From Rhodospirillum centenum SW (GTDB lineage: Bacteria; Pseudomonadota; Alphaproteobacteria; Azospirillales; Azospirillaceae): a stretch of DNA of 64,000 nucleotides. The notes beneath the pieces were generated by a model. The model worked only from the letters and a program-made list of their open reading frames with translations. It did no database searches and was not told where the DNA came from. Of this stretch, positions 16,106 to 24,816 are shown in pieces (within the stretch, counting starts at the first letter, position 1; each line of letters starts with the position of its first letter). The translations under genes and the position numbers were made by a program. The stretch spans positions 186,001-250,000 of the forward strand of contig NC_011420.2 of the NCBI RefSeq assembly GCF_000016185.1, read 5' to 3'.

Positions 16106-18469
16106 TTAAGGCCGGTTTTCGGTTCGGCTCGCGGCGGACAGGCGGAGCAGCGCGTCGGTCTCGGCCAGCAGCCGGTCCATCCCGGCCGCTCCCGCCGGCG
16201 GAGTGCGTTCTTCGGCCAGGGCGGCGAGCTGTGATGCCCAGGGCCCGCCGGCCAGCAGATCGGCATGCGCCGCCAGCAGACGGCGGGGCGCTTGTGCATC
16301 ACCGGCCAGATAGGACGCGACCCCCAGGCGCCCGACCGCGTCCGGCAGCCCGGCCCGGCCGGCATCATCGGCCGGCAGGGCCGTGAGAGCCTGCACCAGA
16401 AGATCGTAGGTCCTGGCAGCCTCCGGCCAGCGGGCCGACCGCCACAGCGCATCGCCCCGGGCCGTGAGCCCTGCGGCGTCCTTGGGCGTGCCGATCAGAT
16501 CAAGGGCCATGTCCGCATTGCCGGTCACCGCCGCCGCCCGCGCCCGGACGGCGCGGGCCTCCGGCGTGTCCTCGGGCACCAGCGTGGCGACCGCCTCGGG
16601 CCGGCCTGCCGTCAGTTCCAGCAGCGCCAGTTCCTGACGGACCGGGCCGGCCTCCGTCGGCGGAAGGGCCTGCGCCACCTGGGCCAGCTCGCGCGCTGCA
16701 GCCATCGTCAGCCCCTGGGCCGCCAGCAGGCGGGCATACCCGATCCTGATGTCGAGCCCGGCCCGGCCCGCCGGCACCAGGGCGCGGTTGCGCTCGAACG
16801 CCGCCACCAGATCAGGGGCGGGACCAGCGGCCAGCATGGCCGTGAAGTCCCCGACCGCCCGGGCCGTCTCCGCCGCCAGGGCTTCCGACGCCGGGAACCG
16901 ATCGACCAGGAGCCGGAGCGTATCCAACGCCTCCACAGGACGCCCCTCGGCACGGGACAGCCCGGCCTGCCGCGCCAGCGCACGGAATTCCACTTCGCCG
17001 CCCCGCCAGTCGCGGGCGATGTCCTCCAGCACGGAGCGAAGTCCCGGCGCATCCAGGTCGCCGCGGGTGAAACGCAGGTCAGCCGCCGCCAGTCTGGCCC
17101 GGGCTCCGGCCTCACCGGGCAGGACCGCCGCCTTGTCGTACTGTTCGAGGGCCAGATCCTTGCGGCCGGTCCCCTCATGCAGACGACCGATCAGCAGATG
17201 CAGACGGGCCTGGTCCGGTTCCGCCAGCCCCGCCTCCTCGGCGATCCGGGCGAGATCACGTCCGACGGAGTCGCGGCCCGCACCGGCCGCCACCGCCAGC
17301 AGGTCCAGTGCGAAGGCACCGCGCAGGTCAGCCGGAAGGCCCGGCAGCGCCTTGTCGGCAGCCGGCAGCAGCGGCAGCGCCTCCGCCGGCCGCCCCCGGC
17401 GCGCAAGCAGGACCGCAGCCCACAACGGCCCGTCCGCATGGGTCAGCGCCTCCGGTCCGGCCAGCCAGTCGGCCGCTGTGGCGTCCGGTTCCTCCAGCAG
17501 GGTCGCTGCCGCCAGCAGCGGCCCGTCGCCGGCCGCGCGGGCGGCCGCCGCAGCCTCGGGTCCCAGGCCCCAGGCAAGCAGGAAGCGGGCGAAATCGCGC
17601 CGCGCCTCCGGGGCATCGGGACGGGCCGCGGCTTCCCGCAGGGCGGAGCGGCGGGCCCGGAACGGCTCGACCCGCCATGCCGCGAGATCGAACAGCGCAG
17701 GCCCCTGCGCCGGGGCAGGCGCCGGCGGCGCCGCAGGCGCGGGCGTTGTGGCGACAGGCGATGCGCCGACGGGGGGCGACGCCGTGGGATCGGCAGGACG
17801 CGGAACCGGCTCGCCGTTGCCGGCGGCACGGGGGGCTGCCCCGGTGTCCGCTGCCGGAGTGCCGGGCCGGGTGTCGGGATCGCGCTCCACGGCTTCCAGG
17901 GCGTCGGCCACTGCCTGGCGCACATGGCGCGCCTGCCCTTCCGTGACCGGGGCCGGGGCCGGGGCGACGGTCGCCGCTGCCGCCTGCGTCCGCACGGTCT
18001 CCCCCCCGGCGCTTCCGGCCGACGTGCCGACCGCTGCCGGCTCTCCGGATGCACCTCCGGACGCGGCGGACGCGACACTCCGGGCTGCGACCGTGCCGGG
18101 TGCCGGCTTCCGATCCGGCATCGGCACCGCACTCACCGCCAGGACCAGATCGCCCCGCCGCCCCTTCAGCTCCACCCGGGCCCCGCAGGGCACGCCGACG
18201 ACCAGCGTCTCGGGACTGGCCATCGACAGGGAGAGAACGCTCCCGAGCGGCCGTGTCGGAAGGCTCCCGATGTCCACCGGAGCCGACACCGACAGGGTCG
18301 CCGAACAGGCGTCCTGGATCAGCGCGCGGCGCGCCGATGCCAGTCCGGGCAGCACCAGTTCCGTGGCGCCGGGCCGCAGCCGCAGCTCGGCGGCGACCGG
18401 CGGGTCCGCCTGGGCGCCGCTGGAAACGAGGAGAGCCATGAGGGCGGCAGCGGGGAGCGTCGTTTTCAT
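16106..18469 (-). CDS. Large exported TPR/helical-repeat protein of the flagellar locus
   Basis: A 787-residue protein. MKTTLPAAALMALLVSSGAQA is a clear Sec signal peptide, so the product is likely periplasmic. Residues 25-115 form a strand-rich domain with two Cys (DACSATL and GVPCGAR) that may pair. Residues 120-260 are a low-complexity Ala/Pro linker. The remaining 500 residues are Ala/Leu-rich helical repeats of TPR type, for example LLIGRLHEGTGRKDLALEQY. No known name fits. It has its own flagellar box at 18519-18533 and is followed by motA and motB. A role in stator or rod assembly is inference. ATG 18469 is chosen because the signal peptide starts there. Confidence 0.7.
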   Translation of the reverse strand: MKTTLPAAALMALLVSSGAQADPPVAAELRLRPGATELVLPGLASARRALIQDACSATLSVSAPVDIGSLPTRPLGSVLSLSMASPETLVVGVPCGARVELKGRRGDLVLAVSAVPMPDRKPAPGTVAARSVASAASGGASGEPAAVGTSAGSAGGETVRTQAAAATVAPAPAPVTEGQARHVRQAVADALEAVERDPDTRPGTPAADTGAAPRAAGNGEPVPRPADPTASPPVGASPVATTPAPAAPPAPAPAQGPALFDLAAWRVEPFRARRSALREAAARPDAPEARRDFARFLLAWGLGPEAAAAARAAGDGPLLAAATLLEEPDATAADWLAGPEALTHADGPLWAAVLLARRGRPAEALPLLPAADKALPGLPADLRGAFALDLLAVAAGAGRDSVGRDLARIAEEAGLAEPDQARLHLLIGRLHEGTGRKDLALEQYDKAAVLPGEAGARARLAAADLRFTRGDLDAPGLRSVLEDIARDWRGGEVEFRALARQAGLSRAEGRPVEALDTLRLLVDRFPASEALAAETARAVGDFTAMLAAGPAPDLVAAFERNRALVPAGRAGLDIRIGYARLLAAQGLTMAAARELAQVAQALPPTEAGPVRQELALLELTAGRPEAVATLVPEDTPEARAVRARAAAVTGNADMALDLIGTPKDAAGLTARGDALWRSARWPEAARTYDLLVQALTALPADDAGRAGLPDAVGRLGVASYLAGDAQAPRRLLAAHADLLAGGPWASQLAALAEERTPPAGAAGMDRLLAETDALLRLSAASRTENRP

Positions 18470-18488
18470 CGGCAACTTCTTGGAAACT

Positions 18489-18533
18489 TGAACGCCCGTT
18501 TAACCTAGCGTCGCCACATTAAAGCCGCTTCAA
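18489..18533. promoter_or_regulatory. Two divergent flagellar boxes (flgF and the 787-residue protein gene)
   Basis: On the + strand TGAA-CGCCCGT-TTAA (18489-18503) points to flgF. On the minus strand TTGA-N7-TTAA (18519-18533) points to the 787-residue protein gene, followed after 10 bases by CTAGG. The two units therefore share one control region. Confidence 0.65.
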
Positions 18534-18566
18534 AACCTCCCACGCCCATTGCCGGAGAGCGGTCCC

Positions 18567-19313
18567 GTGGAGAATTCGCTGTACGTGGCACTGTCCCAGC
18601 AGATGGCTGTGCGCCGGATGCTGGACGTCACCGCCAACAACGTCGCCAACATGAACACGGCGGCCTTCCGGGCAGAACGTCCGGTCTTCGATGCTTTTGT
18701 CGAGAAGGCCGGCAAGGGTCAGAAGGTCGCCTTCGTCATCGACCGCGCGACCTACACCGACACGCGGGACGGCACCGTCGCCTCCACCGGCAATCCGCTG
18801 GACGTGGCGGTGCGCGGCGATGCCTGGCTGAGCGTCGCCACCCCCGACGGCATCCGCTACACCCGCGACGGACGTCTGAACCGCGACCCGGACGGCCGGC
18901 TCGTCACGCTGGACGGCTATCCGGTGCTGGACGAGGGCGGCGGCGAGATCACCCTGCCCGAGGATGTCGGCGCCATCGCCATCACCGCCGACGGCGCCAT
19001 CCGAGCCCCGGCCGTGGACAGCGAGAACGGCGAGGTGGAGGAGCTGGGCCGTCTCGGCCTCGCCCGGCTGCCCGCGGCCGGCGACCTGGAGCGCGACGGC
19101 TCGGGCCTTGTCCGCTACGACGGCGATCCGCTGCCCGCGGAGGGCGCGACCCTGATCCAGGGCGCGGTCGAAGGGTCCAACGTGCAGCCGATCACCGAGA
19201 TGGTCCGGCTGGTCGAACTGACCCGGGCCTACGGACAGGCCAACCGCATGGTCGAATCCGAACACGAACGTCAGAAGACGGCCATTTCCAAGCTCGGCGG
19301 CCCGGCCACCTGA
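18567..19313 (+). CDS. flgF: FlgF proximal rod protein
   Basis: A 248-residue protein beginning ENSLYVALSQQMAVRRMLDV followed by TANNVANMNTAAFRAERPVF, the FlgF/axial N-terminal motif. Further on are VRGDAWLSV, TRDGRLNRDPDGRLVTLDGY and the C-terminal EGSNVQPITEMVRLVELTRA. The GTG at 18567 is chosen because GGAGAG lies 7 bases upstream and family members start with this sequence. First gene of flgF-flgG-flgA-flgH. FlgF forms part of the rod near the cell membrane. Confidence 0.93.
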   Translation: MENSLYVALSQQMAVRRMLDVTANNVANMNTAAFRAERPVFDAFVEKAGKGQKVAFVIDRATYTDTRDGTVASTGNPLDVAVRGDAWLSVATPDGIRYTRDGRLNRDPDGRLVTLDGYPVLDEGGGEITLPEDVGAIAITADGAIRAPAVDSENGEVEELGRLGLARLPAAGDLERDGSGLVRYDGDPLPAEGATLIQGAVEGSNVQPITEMVRLVELTRAYGQANRMVESEHERQKTAISKLGGPAT

Positions 19314-19347
19314 GGCCGCGGACGGACGCCGCACCAAGGAGACTAGC

Positions 19348-20133
19348 ATGCGCACGCTGAACATCGCGGCCACCGGCATGATGGCCCAGCAGCTCAACGT
19401 GGAGGTCATCTCCAACAACATCGCGAACCTGAACACGGTCGGCTTCAAGCGCAGCCGGGCGGAGTTCCAGGATCTGATGTACCAGGCCCAGGTCCGGCCG
19501 GGCTCGGAATCCTCCGATCAGGACACGATCGTGCCGGCCGGCATCCAGCTCGGCCTGGGCGTGAAGCCGGCCGCGGTCAGCCGCATGCACGGCCAGGGTC
19601 CGCTGACCCCCACGGAGAATGACTACGACGTGGCCCTGGACGGCCGCGGCTACTTCGTCATCACCCTGCCGAACGGGGACACCGCCTATACCCGCGCCGG
19701 CAACTTCCAGCTTTCGCCCGAGGGCACCATCGTCACGGTGGACGGCTACACCGTCAGCCCCAACATCACGGTGCCCGACAATACCCGCAAGGTGGCGATC
19801 AACCGCAACGGCGAGGTTCTGGCCTTCATCGACGGCCAGACGGAGCCGGAGAATGTGGGGCAGTTCGAGGTGGCGACCTTCGTCAACGAGGCCGGTCTGG
19901 AGGCGATGGGCGACAACCTGTTCCGCGAGACGCCCGCCTCCGGCATCCCGATCCTGGGCATCCCCGGCCAGCTCGGCTATGGCGGCATCCGCCAGGGCTA
20001 TGTCGAGGCAGCGAATGTCAACATCGTGCAGGAGATCACCAGCCTGATCTCGGCCCAGCGCGCCTATGAGATGAACAGCCGTGTCGTCGAAGCCGGCGAC
20101 CAGATGCTGAACACCGTCACCCAGATGCGCTGA
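19348..20133 (+). CDS. flgG: FlgG distal rod protein
   Basis: A 261-residue protein starting MRTLNIAATGMMAQQLNVEV with ISNNIANLNTVGFKRSRAEF. FQDLMYQ is typical of FlgG, and the C-terminal helix EAANVNIVQEITSLISAQRA followed by YEMNSRVVEAGDQML is diagnostic. It forms the distal rod that passes through the P and L rings. AAGGAGA lies ahead of the ATG, 34 bases after flgF. Length is standard. Confidence 0.96.
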   Translation: MRTLNIAATGMMAQQLNVEVISNNIANLNTVGFKRSRAEFQDLMYQAQVRPGSESSDQDTIVPAGIQLGLGVKPAAVSRMHGQGPLTPTENDYDVALDGRGYFVITLPNGDTAYTRAGNFQLSPEGTIVTVDGYTVSPNITVPDNTRKVAINRNGEVLAFIDGQTEPENVGQFEVATFVNEAGLEAMGDNLFRETPASGIPILGIPGQLGYGGIRQGYVEAANVNIVQEITSLISAQRAYEMNSRVVEAGDQMLNTVTQMR

Positions 20134-20140
20134 GGCGATC

Positions 20141-20788
20141 ATGCGATACCTGCTCCCCCTGCTGGCGATCCTCGTCCTTCCCGCCCCCGCCCTGGCGAAT
20201 GCCGGCGAGGCCGTTGCAGACGAGATGGTGCGGCGCTTCGGCGGCTCGCTGCCGGAGGGGGAGCTGCGCGTGCGGCTGGACCAGGAGGGGCCGGCCGACA
20301 TCATCGGGGTGGAGACGCTCCGCTACGATCCGCGTTCCGGCCGGGTGGCAGCGATCCTCGTCGCCGCGGAAGGGCGTTTCGCGGTGGAGGGCAGCGCCTG
20401 GACGGAGATCGAGGCCGCCGTGCCGAACCGCCGTCTGACGCCCGGAGAGATCATCCAGCCGGGCGATCTGGCCTCCCTCCCCGTCCGCGCCGATCAGGTC
20501 AGCGCCCGCGCCGTCGTCGCCCCGACCGACCTGATCGGCAAGCAGGTCCGCCGCGCCCTGGTGCCCGGCCGGCTGGTCCAGTCCGGGTCCGTCGGCGAGC
20601 CCGTCGTGGTCGAGCGCAGCAAGCCGGTGACCCTGGAATTCCGCAGCGGCGCCCTGCTCCTGACCGCCCGGGGCCGCGCCCTGGAGAGCGGCGGGGTGGG
20701 CGACGTGGTGCGGGTCATCAACCTGGACAGCAACCGCACCATCACCGGCGTCGTCAGCGGCCCCGGTGTCGTCTCGGCTTCGCCCTGA
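20141..20788 (+). CDS. flgA: FlgA P-ring assembly chaperone
   Basis: A 215-residue exported protein with signal peptide MRYLLPLLAILVLPAPALA. The C-terminal two thirds form the SAF/FlgA domain: RRLTPGEIIQPGDL, VVAPTDLIGKQVRRALVPGR and VVRVINLDSNRTITGVVSGP. FlgA assists assembly of the FlgI P ring in the periplasm. Seven bases separate it from flgG, and flgH follows. Confidence 0.92.
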   Translation: MRYLLPLLAILVLPAPALANAGEAVADEMVRRFGGSLPEGELRVRLDQEGPADIIGVETLRYDPRSGRVAAILVAAEGRFAVEGSAWTEIEAAVPNRRLTPGEIIQPGDLASLPVRADQVSARAVVAPTDLIGKQVRRALVPGRLVQSGSVGEPVVVERSKPVTLEFRSGALLLTARGRALESGGVGDVVRVINLDSNRTITGVVSGPGVVSASP

Positions 20789-20819
20789 CGTCCGTCCCGA
20801 TCCGATCAGGAATCAGCCC

Positions 20820-21557
20820 ATGCCCCGCATCCGCCCCGCCGCCGCCCTGCTTCTCCTGGCCAGCCTGCCCGGCTGCGCCGGACAGTTCGACCATCTCGGC
20901 CGGGCGCCTGCCATGTCGCCCATCGAGGATCCCGGCATGCAGACGGAGGCACGGCTGGTCAGAATGCCCATGCCGGTGCCCTCGACCGAAGCACGCCAGC
21001 CCGCCTCCCTCTGGCGCACCGGGTCCACCGGCTTCCTGCGCGATCTACGTGCCAAGCGGGTGGGCGACATCGTCACGGTCGTGATCGACATGTCCGAGCA
21101 GGCCCAGATCCGCAACCAGACCCAGCGCAGCCGCGCCTCCGGTGAGCAGATGGGGACGCCGAACTTCCTGGGGCTGGAGAGCAGGCTGGGCGCCGTGCTG
21201 CCCGATGCGGTGGACCCCGAGCGGCTGGTCAACCTGAACAGCTCCAGTTCCAGCACCGGGGCCGGGTCGGTCAACCGGCAGGAACAGATCCAGCTCAAGG
21301 TCGCTGCCGTCGTCACCGACGTGCTGCCCAACGGCAATCTGGTGATCGCCGGCAAGCAGGAGGTGCGGGTGAACTTCGAGCTGCGCGAGCTGCGCATCGC
21401 CGGCGTCATCCGGCCCGAGGACATCAGCACCCGCAACATCATCAGCTACGAGAAGATCGCCGAGGCGCGCATCGCCTATGGCGGCCGTGGCCAGATCACG
21501 GACGTGCAGCAGCCCCGTATCGGCCAGCAGGTGCTGGACGTCGTGCTGCCCTTCTGA
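20820..21557 (+). CDS. flgH: FlgH flagellar L-ring lipoprotein
   Basis: A 245-residue outer-membrane lipoprotein. The signal peptide ends in the lipobox LPGC. FlgH hallmarks follow: FLRDLRAKRVGDIVTVVID, NGNLVIAGKQEVRVNFELRE and ISYEKIAEARIAYGGRGQIT. The ATG at 20820 is chosen from the lipobox position; AGGA lies about 9 bases ahead. It builds the L ring of the basal body. Cotranscribed with flgF-flgG-flgA. Confidence 0.95.
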   Translation: MPRIRPAAALLLLASLPGCAGQFDHLGRAPAMSPIEDPGMQTEARLVRMPMPVPSTEARQPASLWRTGSTGFLRDLRAKRVGDIVTVVIDMSEQAQIRNQTQRSRASGEQMGTPNFLGLESRLGAVLPDAVDPERLVNLNSSSSSTGAGSVNRQEQIQLKVAAVVTDVLPNGNLVIAGKQEVRVNFELRELRIAGVIRPEDISTRNIISYEKIAEARIAYGGRGQITDVQQPRIGQQVLDVVLPF

Positions 21558-21576
21558 GCCCGACGGAAACACCGCC

Positions 21577-22038
21577 ATGGCCTCCAGCCCCCGCCTTTTC
21601 CTGGCCGCTGTGGCGTCCAGTGCGGTGCTCGGCTTCGCGCTCGGTCGCGTGGTCGTGCAGCCCGTCCCCGCCACGCCGCCGGCCGACCCGCCCCCAGGGG
21701 CCGCGTTGGGGTCGAAGGATATCGAGATGCTGGCGGACCTGGGGCAGATCATCGTACCGATCTGGCGGGAGGGACGGATCGCCGGGTATGTGGCCGCCGC
21801 CATCAGCCTGCGCCTCGCCCCCGGCAGCGCCCCGTCCGAACTGATGCCGATTCTGCATGACCGGATGCTGGCGACCCTGATCGACGCAGGCGCCGAGGGG
21901 CGCCTCGATCCCGGTACGGCCGATCCGGCAGCCCTGTCCGCGGCGCTGCTGGAGGCGGCACGGGATGCCATCGGCCCCGACCGGGTGCGCAGCCTGGATC
22001 TTTCCAAGCTGGTACGGCAGGAGAACCGCGCCACCTGA
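21577..22038 (+). CDS. Small membrane-anchored protein after flgH
   Basis: A 153-residue hypothetical protein. One N-terminal hydrophobic segment (RLFLAAVASSAVLGFALGRV) is followed by a Pro-rich linker. The small soluble domain begins DIEMLADLGQIIVPIWREGR and contains IAGYVAAAISLRLAPGSAPS. The layout of one helix plus a small periplasmic domain recalls FliL, but no FliL motif is secure. It lies 19 bases after flgH on the same strand and presumably acts in the flagellum. Confidence 0.6.
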   Translation: MASSPRLFLAAVASSAVLGFALGRVVVQPVPATPPADPPPGAALGSKDIEMLADLGQIIVPIWREGRIAGYVAAAISLRLAPGSAPSELMPILHDRMLATLIDAGAEGRLDPGTADPAALSAALLEAARDAIGPDRVRSLDLSKLVRQENRAT

Positions 22039-22136
22039 GGCCACACCCCGCTGCGGCCAAGAGGCGCAGGTCCCGGACAGACAAGCCTGTCACCTGCGCG
22101 GATGCGACCCCTTCCCGGCGCACGCAGATCGTGTAT

Positions 22137-22152
22137 GTTTCCGTCAGGAAAC
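22137..22152. promoter_or_regulatory. Palindrome GTTTCC-GTCA-GGAAAC upstream of the XRE regulator
   Basis: Perfect 6-bp arms around a 4-base spacer, ending 13 bases before the XRE start codon. This position suits autoregulation. Close variants occur upstream of flaF, flagellin and flgE. Confidence 0.55.
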
Positions 22153-22165
22153 TATCAGGTCCGCC

Positions 22166-22777
22166 ATGCCGCCCGACGTTCCCGTCCGTGATTCAAGCCG
22201 TCTGCGCAGCCTGCGCACTGCCCGGGGGATGAGTCTGTCCGCGCTGGCCGCGAAGGTCGGGCTGTCCAAGGGGGAACTGTCCAAGCTGGAGACGGGCGTC
22301 CGCCCCTTGCGCCCCGATCATGTCGCCAAGCTGGCCCGGGCCTTCGAGATCGCGCCCTCCGACCTGGTCGGGGAGGCGAGCGCCCTGCGTGCCATGATCG
22401 CCCCGGAACCGGCGACCCTGCCGCTCTATGACGGGCGCGATCTGGCCCGGGTCGGGGATGCGGCGGAACCCATCGGCAGGGTCGATGCGCCGGCGCAGCT
22501 CCGCTCCGTGCCGGACGCCTATGCCATCACCATCAACGATCTGTCGAACGCGCCGGCGCTGATGCCGGGGGTCGTCCTGCATGTGCATCCCGGCCGCGCA
22601 CCGGCGCTCGGCGACCTCGTGGTGAACCGGGTGAGCTGGTCGCCGCTCGCCTTCTACCTGCGCCAGGACGATGACGGACGGTTCTACGGGCTGACCCTGT
22701 CCCGCCGTCGTGTCGAACTGTCGCTGGAGGAGGTCGAGCGGCTCCACAAGGTCGCCGGCATCTGGTTCGTCGGCTGA
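22166..22777 (+). CDS. XRE-family regulator with S24-like C-terminal domain
   Basis: A 203-residue protein. The N-terminal helix-turn-helix (about residues 12-66) reads LRSLRTARGMSLSALAAKVG and LSKGELSKLETGVRPLRPDH. After a linker, the C-terminal half has VLHVHPGRAPALGDLVVNRV, the pattern of phage-repressor/LexA-type S24 domains, often without protease function. The ATG at 22166 is chosen because AGG lies just ahead and the HTH then falls at the usual position. Located between flgH-linked genes and convergent flgD, it may regulate flagellar genes; this is inference from position and shared palindromes. Confidence 0.8.
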   Translation: MPPDVPVRDSSRLRSLRTARGMSLSALAAKVGLSKGELSKLETGVRPLRPDHVAKLARAFEIAPSDLVGEASALRAMIAPEPATLPLYDGRDLARVGDAAEPIGRVDAPAQLRSVPDAYAITINDLSNAPALMPGVVLHVHPGRAPALGDLVVNRVSWSPLAFYLRQDDDGRFYGLTLSRRRVELSLEEVERLHKVAGIWFVG

Positions 22778-22796
22778 CGGGCCGCGTGCCAGAGAA

Positions 22797-23456
22797 TCAG
22801 CCGGCGGAGACGATCTGGTCGCGCTGGACCTGAAGACCGCTGCGCATGACGAACACGGTCTCGCCATCCACCCGGCGGACCCGTTCGACCGTGTCCGCCG
22901 TCTGGACGGTGCTGCCCAGCCGGTCACCTGCGGGATTCCGCGGCGCCACGTCGATCTGGTAGATGCCGTCCGCAAGCTTGACGCCGCTGTCGTCCAGCCC
23001 GTCCCAGGTGAGCAGATGGCTGCCCGGAATGCTGCTGCCCTCCAGGGTCCGCACGATGGTGCCTTTCTGGTCCAGAATGCGGATCTCCGTCTTCTCGGTA
23101 TCTTCCGGAACGGTATAGCTGGCCTTGGCGCCGCCGCCGATGAGGGGCAGCGCATCGGACTCGATCTCGACCGTCCGGCCGACATAGGCCAGATCCAGCC
23201 GCTCGCTGCTGGAGCGCAGCTCCCCCAGCACCTCGGCCAGCCGCGTGTTGGACTGCACCGCCTGCTCCACGGAGGAGAACTGGGCGAGCTGGGTGACGAA
23301 CTGGGTGGCGTCGATCGGCGCCATCGGGTCCTGGTTGGCAAGCTGCGCGGTCAGCAGCTTCAGGAAGGACTGGGTGTCCTGGGCCAGCCGGACGCTCGCC
23401 ACGTCGGCGGTGGTCTGCTGCGAGCCGGCGGCGGACGGAGGGGCAACGGTGGTCAT
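22797..23456 (-). CDS. flgD: FlgD hook cap/scaffold protein
   Basis: A 219-residue protein. The N-terminal conserved part SFLKLLTAQLANQDPMAPID followed by ATQFVTQLAQFSSVEQ identifies FlgD. The rest forms the FlgD FLN/tudor-like region (SHLLTWDGLDDSGVKLADGI). FlgD caps the growing hook. It follows fliK by 10 bases and is transcribed with it. Its 3' end is 19 bases from the convergent XRE gene. Confidence 0.93.
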   Translation of the reverse strand: MTTVAPPSAAGSQQTTADVASVRLAQDTQSFLKLLTAQLANQDPMAPIDATQFVTQLAQFSSVEQAVQSNTRLAEVLGELRSSSERLDLAYVGRTVEIESDALPLIGGGAKASYTVPEDTEKTEIRILDQKGTIVRTLEGSSIPGSHLLTWDGLDDSGVKLADGIYQIDVAPRNPAGDRLGSTVQTADTVERVRRVDGETVFVMRSGLQVQRDQIVSAG

Positions 23457-23466
23457 GCTCTGAACC

Positions 23467-24729
23467 TCACACCTGGATGTCGATCAGTCCGTCCACCGCT
23501 CGGGAACGGACGGGGTCGGCGGGGCCGGCGGTTTCACCGACGGCTGCCAGCAGGCGGGCGCCGCGGTGCAGCGGATCGCCCCCCTGCGAGGCGCCCTGGC
23601 CGCCGTTCTGGCCGCCACCTTCGCGCAGGCTGAACTGGAGTCCGTCCTGTTGCAGCCGGAGCCCGCCCTGTTCCATGGAGCGTTCCAGCAGGCGGGCGTC
23701 CCGTTGCAGCAGATCAAGGGTCTGGGGACGGTCGGCCATCACCAGCGCGTGCAGGCGCCCGTCCTGGAATTCCAGCTTGACCTCCACGCGGCCCAGCTCC
23801 TCAGGCTCCAGGTGGACGGTGAAGCTCCGGGGGCCGCCATCGGCCACGGCCCGTTCGATCTGGACATGGATCTGCGCGGCGGGACCGGGAGCCCCGGCGC
23901 GCCCCGCCTGATGCACCGCCGCCGCGCGGGCGGCATCACCGGCGACGACCGTCGGCGCCACGGCGGCGGCAGCCGGCGCCACGGCATCGGGCAGCAGCGT
24001 GGCCGTGCCGTCGGCAAGCGTGGCAGCCGCGTCCACGGAGGCCGCGGGACGGACCACCTCCGCGCCGGTCGCAGCGGCCCTGACCGGGGGGCGGACCGCG
24101 GCGGCGAGGGACTGGACGGCGCTATCGGCCCGCGTCTGCCGCTCAGCCCCGTCCCGCCCCGCCGGCTGACCCGCACGGGATGCCGTCTCCTGTAGAGGGG
24201 CAGGCGCAGTCGATGGAACGGTCCCGGGCACGGCATCGACGCTGCCGGAAGGCCCGGACAGAGTTGTCCCGCCGGCATCCGGGGGAACGCCGGCGATGCC
24301 TTGCCCCCCCTGTCTGTGCGCCGGCATCCCGACGACGGGAGCCGGAGCCGTTCCAGACGACACGGCCGGAGCGGCCTGGAGCAGCACCCCGCCGCTGGCG
24401 GATACGGACGTGGACTCCGCCGGCACCACGGGAGCGAGTGCGATCATCGGAAAGGGCGCGACAAGCGGCGCCTGCCCCTCCAGTCCCGTGGCCTCACCTT
24501 CCGTCGGCCTGGCTCGCCTGGGCTGTCCGGCAACCGCCGCCCCCTCGCCATCGCCCTGGGGCTGGACGAGTGCCAGCGCGGCAAGGAAGCCGGCTATCCC
24601 GGTCGCGCCGCTTGCCGCCGCGCCCCCTGCCGACGCCGTGCCGTTGCTGCCCTGAACCGCCCCACCGCTCTGGCCGGCAGCCGCGGATGCCGTCCCGGAG
24701 GGCGCGGTCTGGATCGGTATCGGCAGCAT
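23467..24729 (-). CDS. fliK: FliK hook-length control protein
   Basis: A 420-residue protein. The first 290 residues are Ala/Pro/Gly-rich and poorly structured, as expected for the molecular-ruler part. The C-terminal domain (about 295-385) has SFTVHLEPEELGRVEVKLEF and ALVMADRPQTLDLLQRDARL, the conserved substrate-switch region of FliK. It is secreted and triggers the export change from hook to filament proteins. First gene of fliK-flgD, with a flagellar box at 24784-24798. Confidence 0.9.
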   Translation of the reverse strand: MLPIPIQTAPSGTASAAAGQSGGAVQGSNGTASAGGAAASGATGIAGFLAALALVQPQGDGEGAAVAGQPRRARPTEGEATGLEGQAPLVAPFPMIALAPVVPAESTSVSASGGVLLQAAPAVSSGTAPAPVVGMPAHRQGGQGIAGVPPDAGGTTLSGPSGSVDAVPGTVPSTAPAPLQETASRAGQPAGRDGAERQTRADSAVQSLAAAVRPPVRAAATGAEVVRPAASVDAAATLADGTATLLPDAVAPAAAAVAPTVVAGDAARAAAVHQAGRAGAPGPAAQIHVQIERAVADGGPRSFTVHLEPEELGRVEVKLEFQDGRLHALVMADRPQTLDLLQRDARLLERSMEQGGLRLQQDGLQFSLREGGGQNGGQGASQGGDPLHRGARLLAAVGETAGPADPVRSRAVDGLIDIQV

Positions 24730-24769
24730 GGTGAATCCCTCCGAATGACAGGCGTTCTCGGGGGCAACC

Positions 24770-24798
24770 CTAGCCGGGCGGGATTAAAGCGGGTTTGA
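24770..24798 (-). promoter_or_regulatory. Flagellar box upstream of fliK
   Basis: Read toward fliK: TTGA-N7-TTAA (24784-24798), then 10 bases and CTAGGG. It faces a second, oppositely oriented box 18 bases away. Confidence 0.65.
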
Positions 24799-24816
24799 AG
24801 ACGGGACGCTCGGGCT

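Noticed and set aside
16092-16120. A ninth flagellar box ahead of motA (GAAA-N7-TTAA on the minus strand).
   Set aside because: The first half breaks the TnnA pattern, there is no CTA at 10 bases, and the TTAA overlaps the stop codon of the upstream gene.
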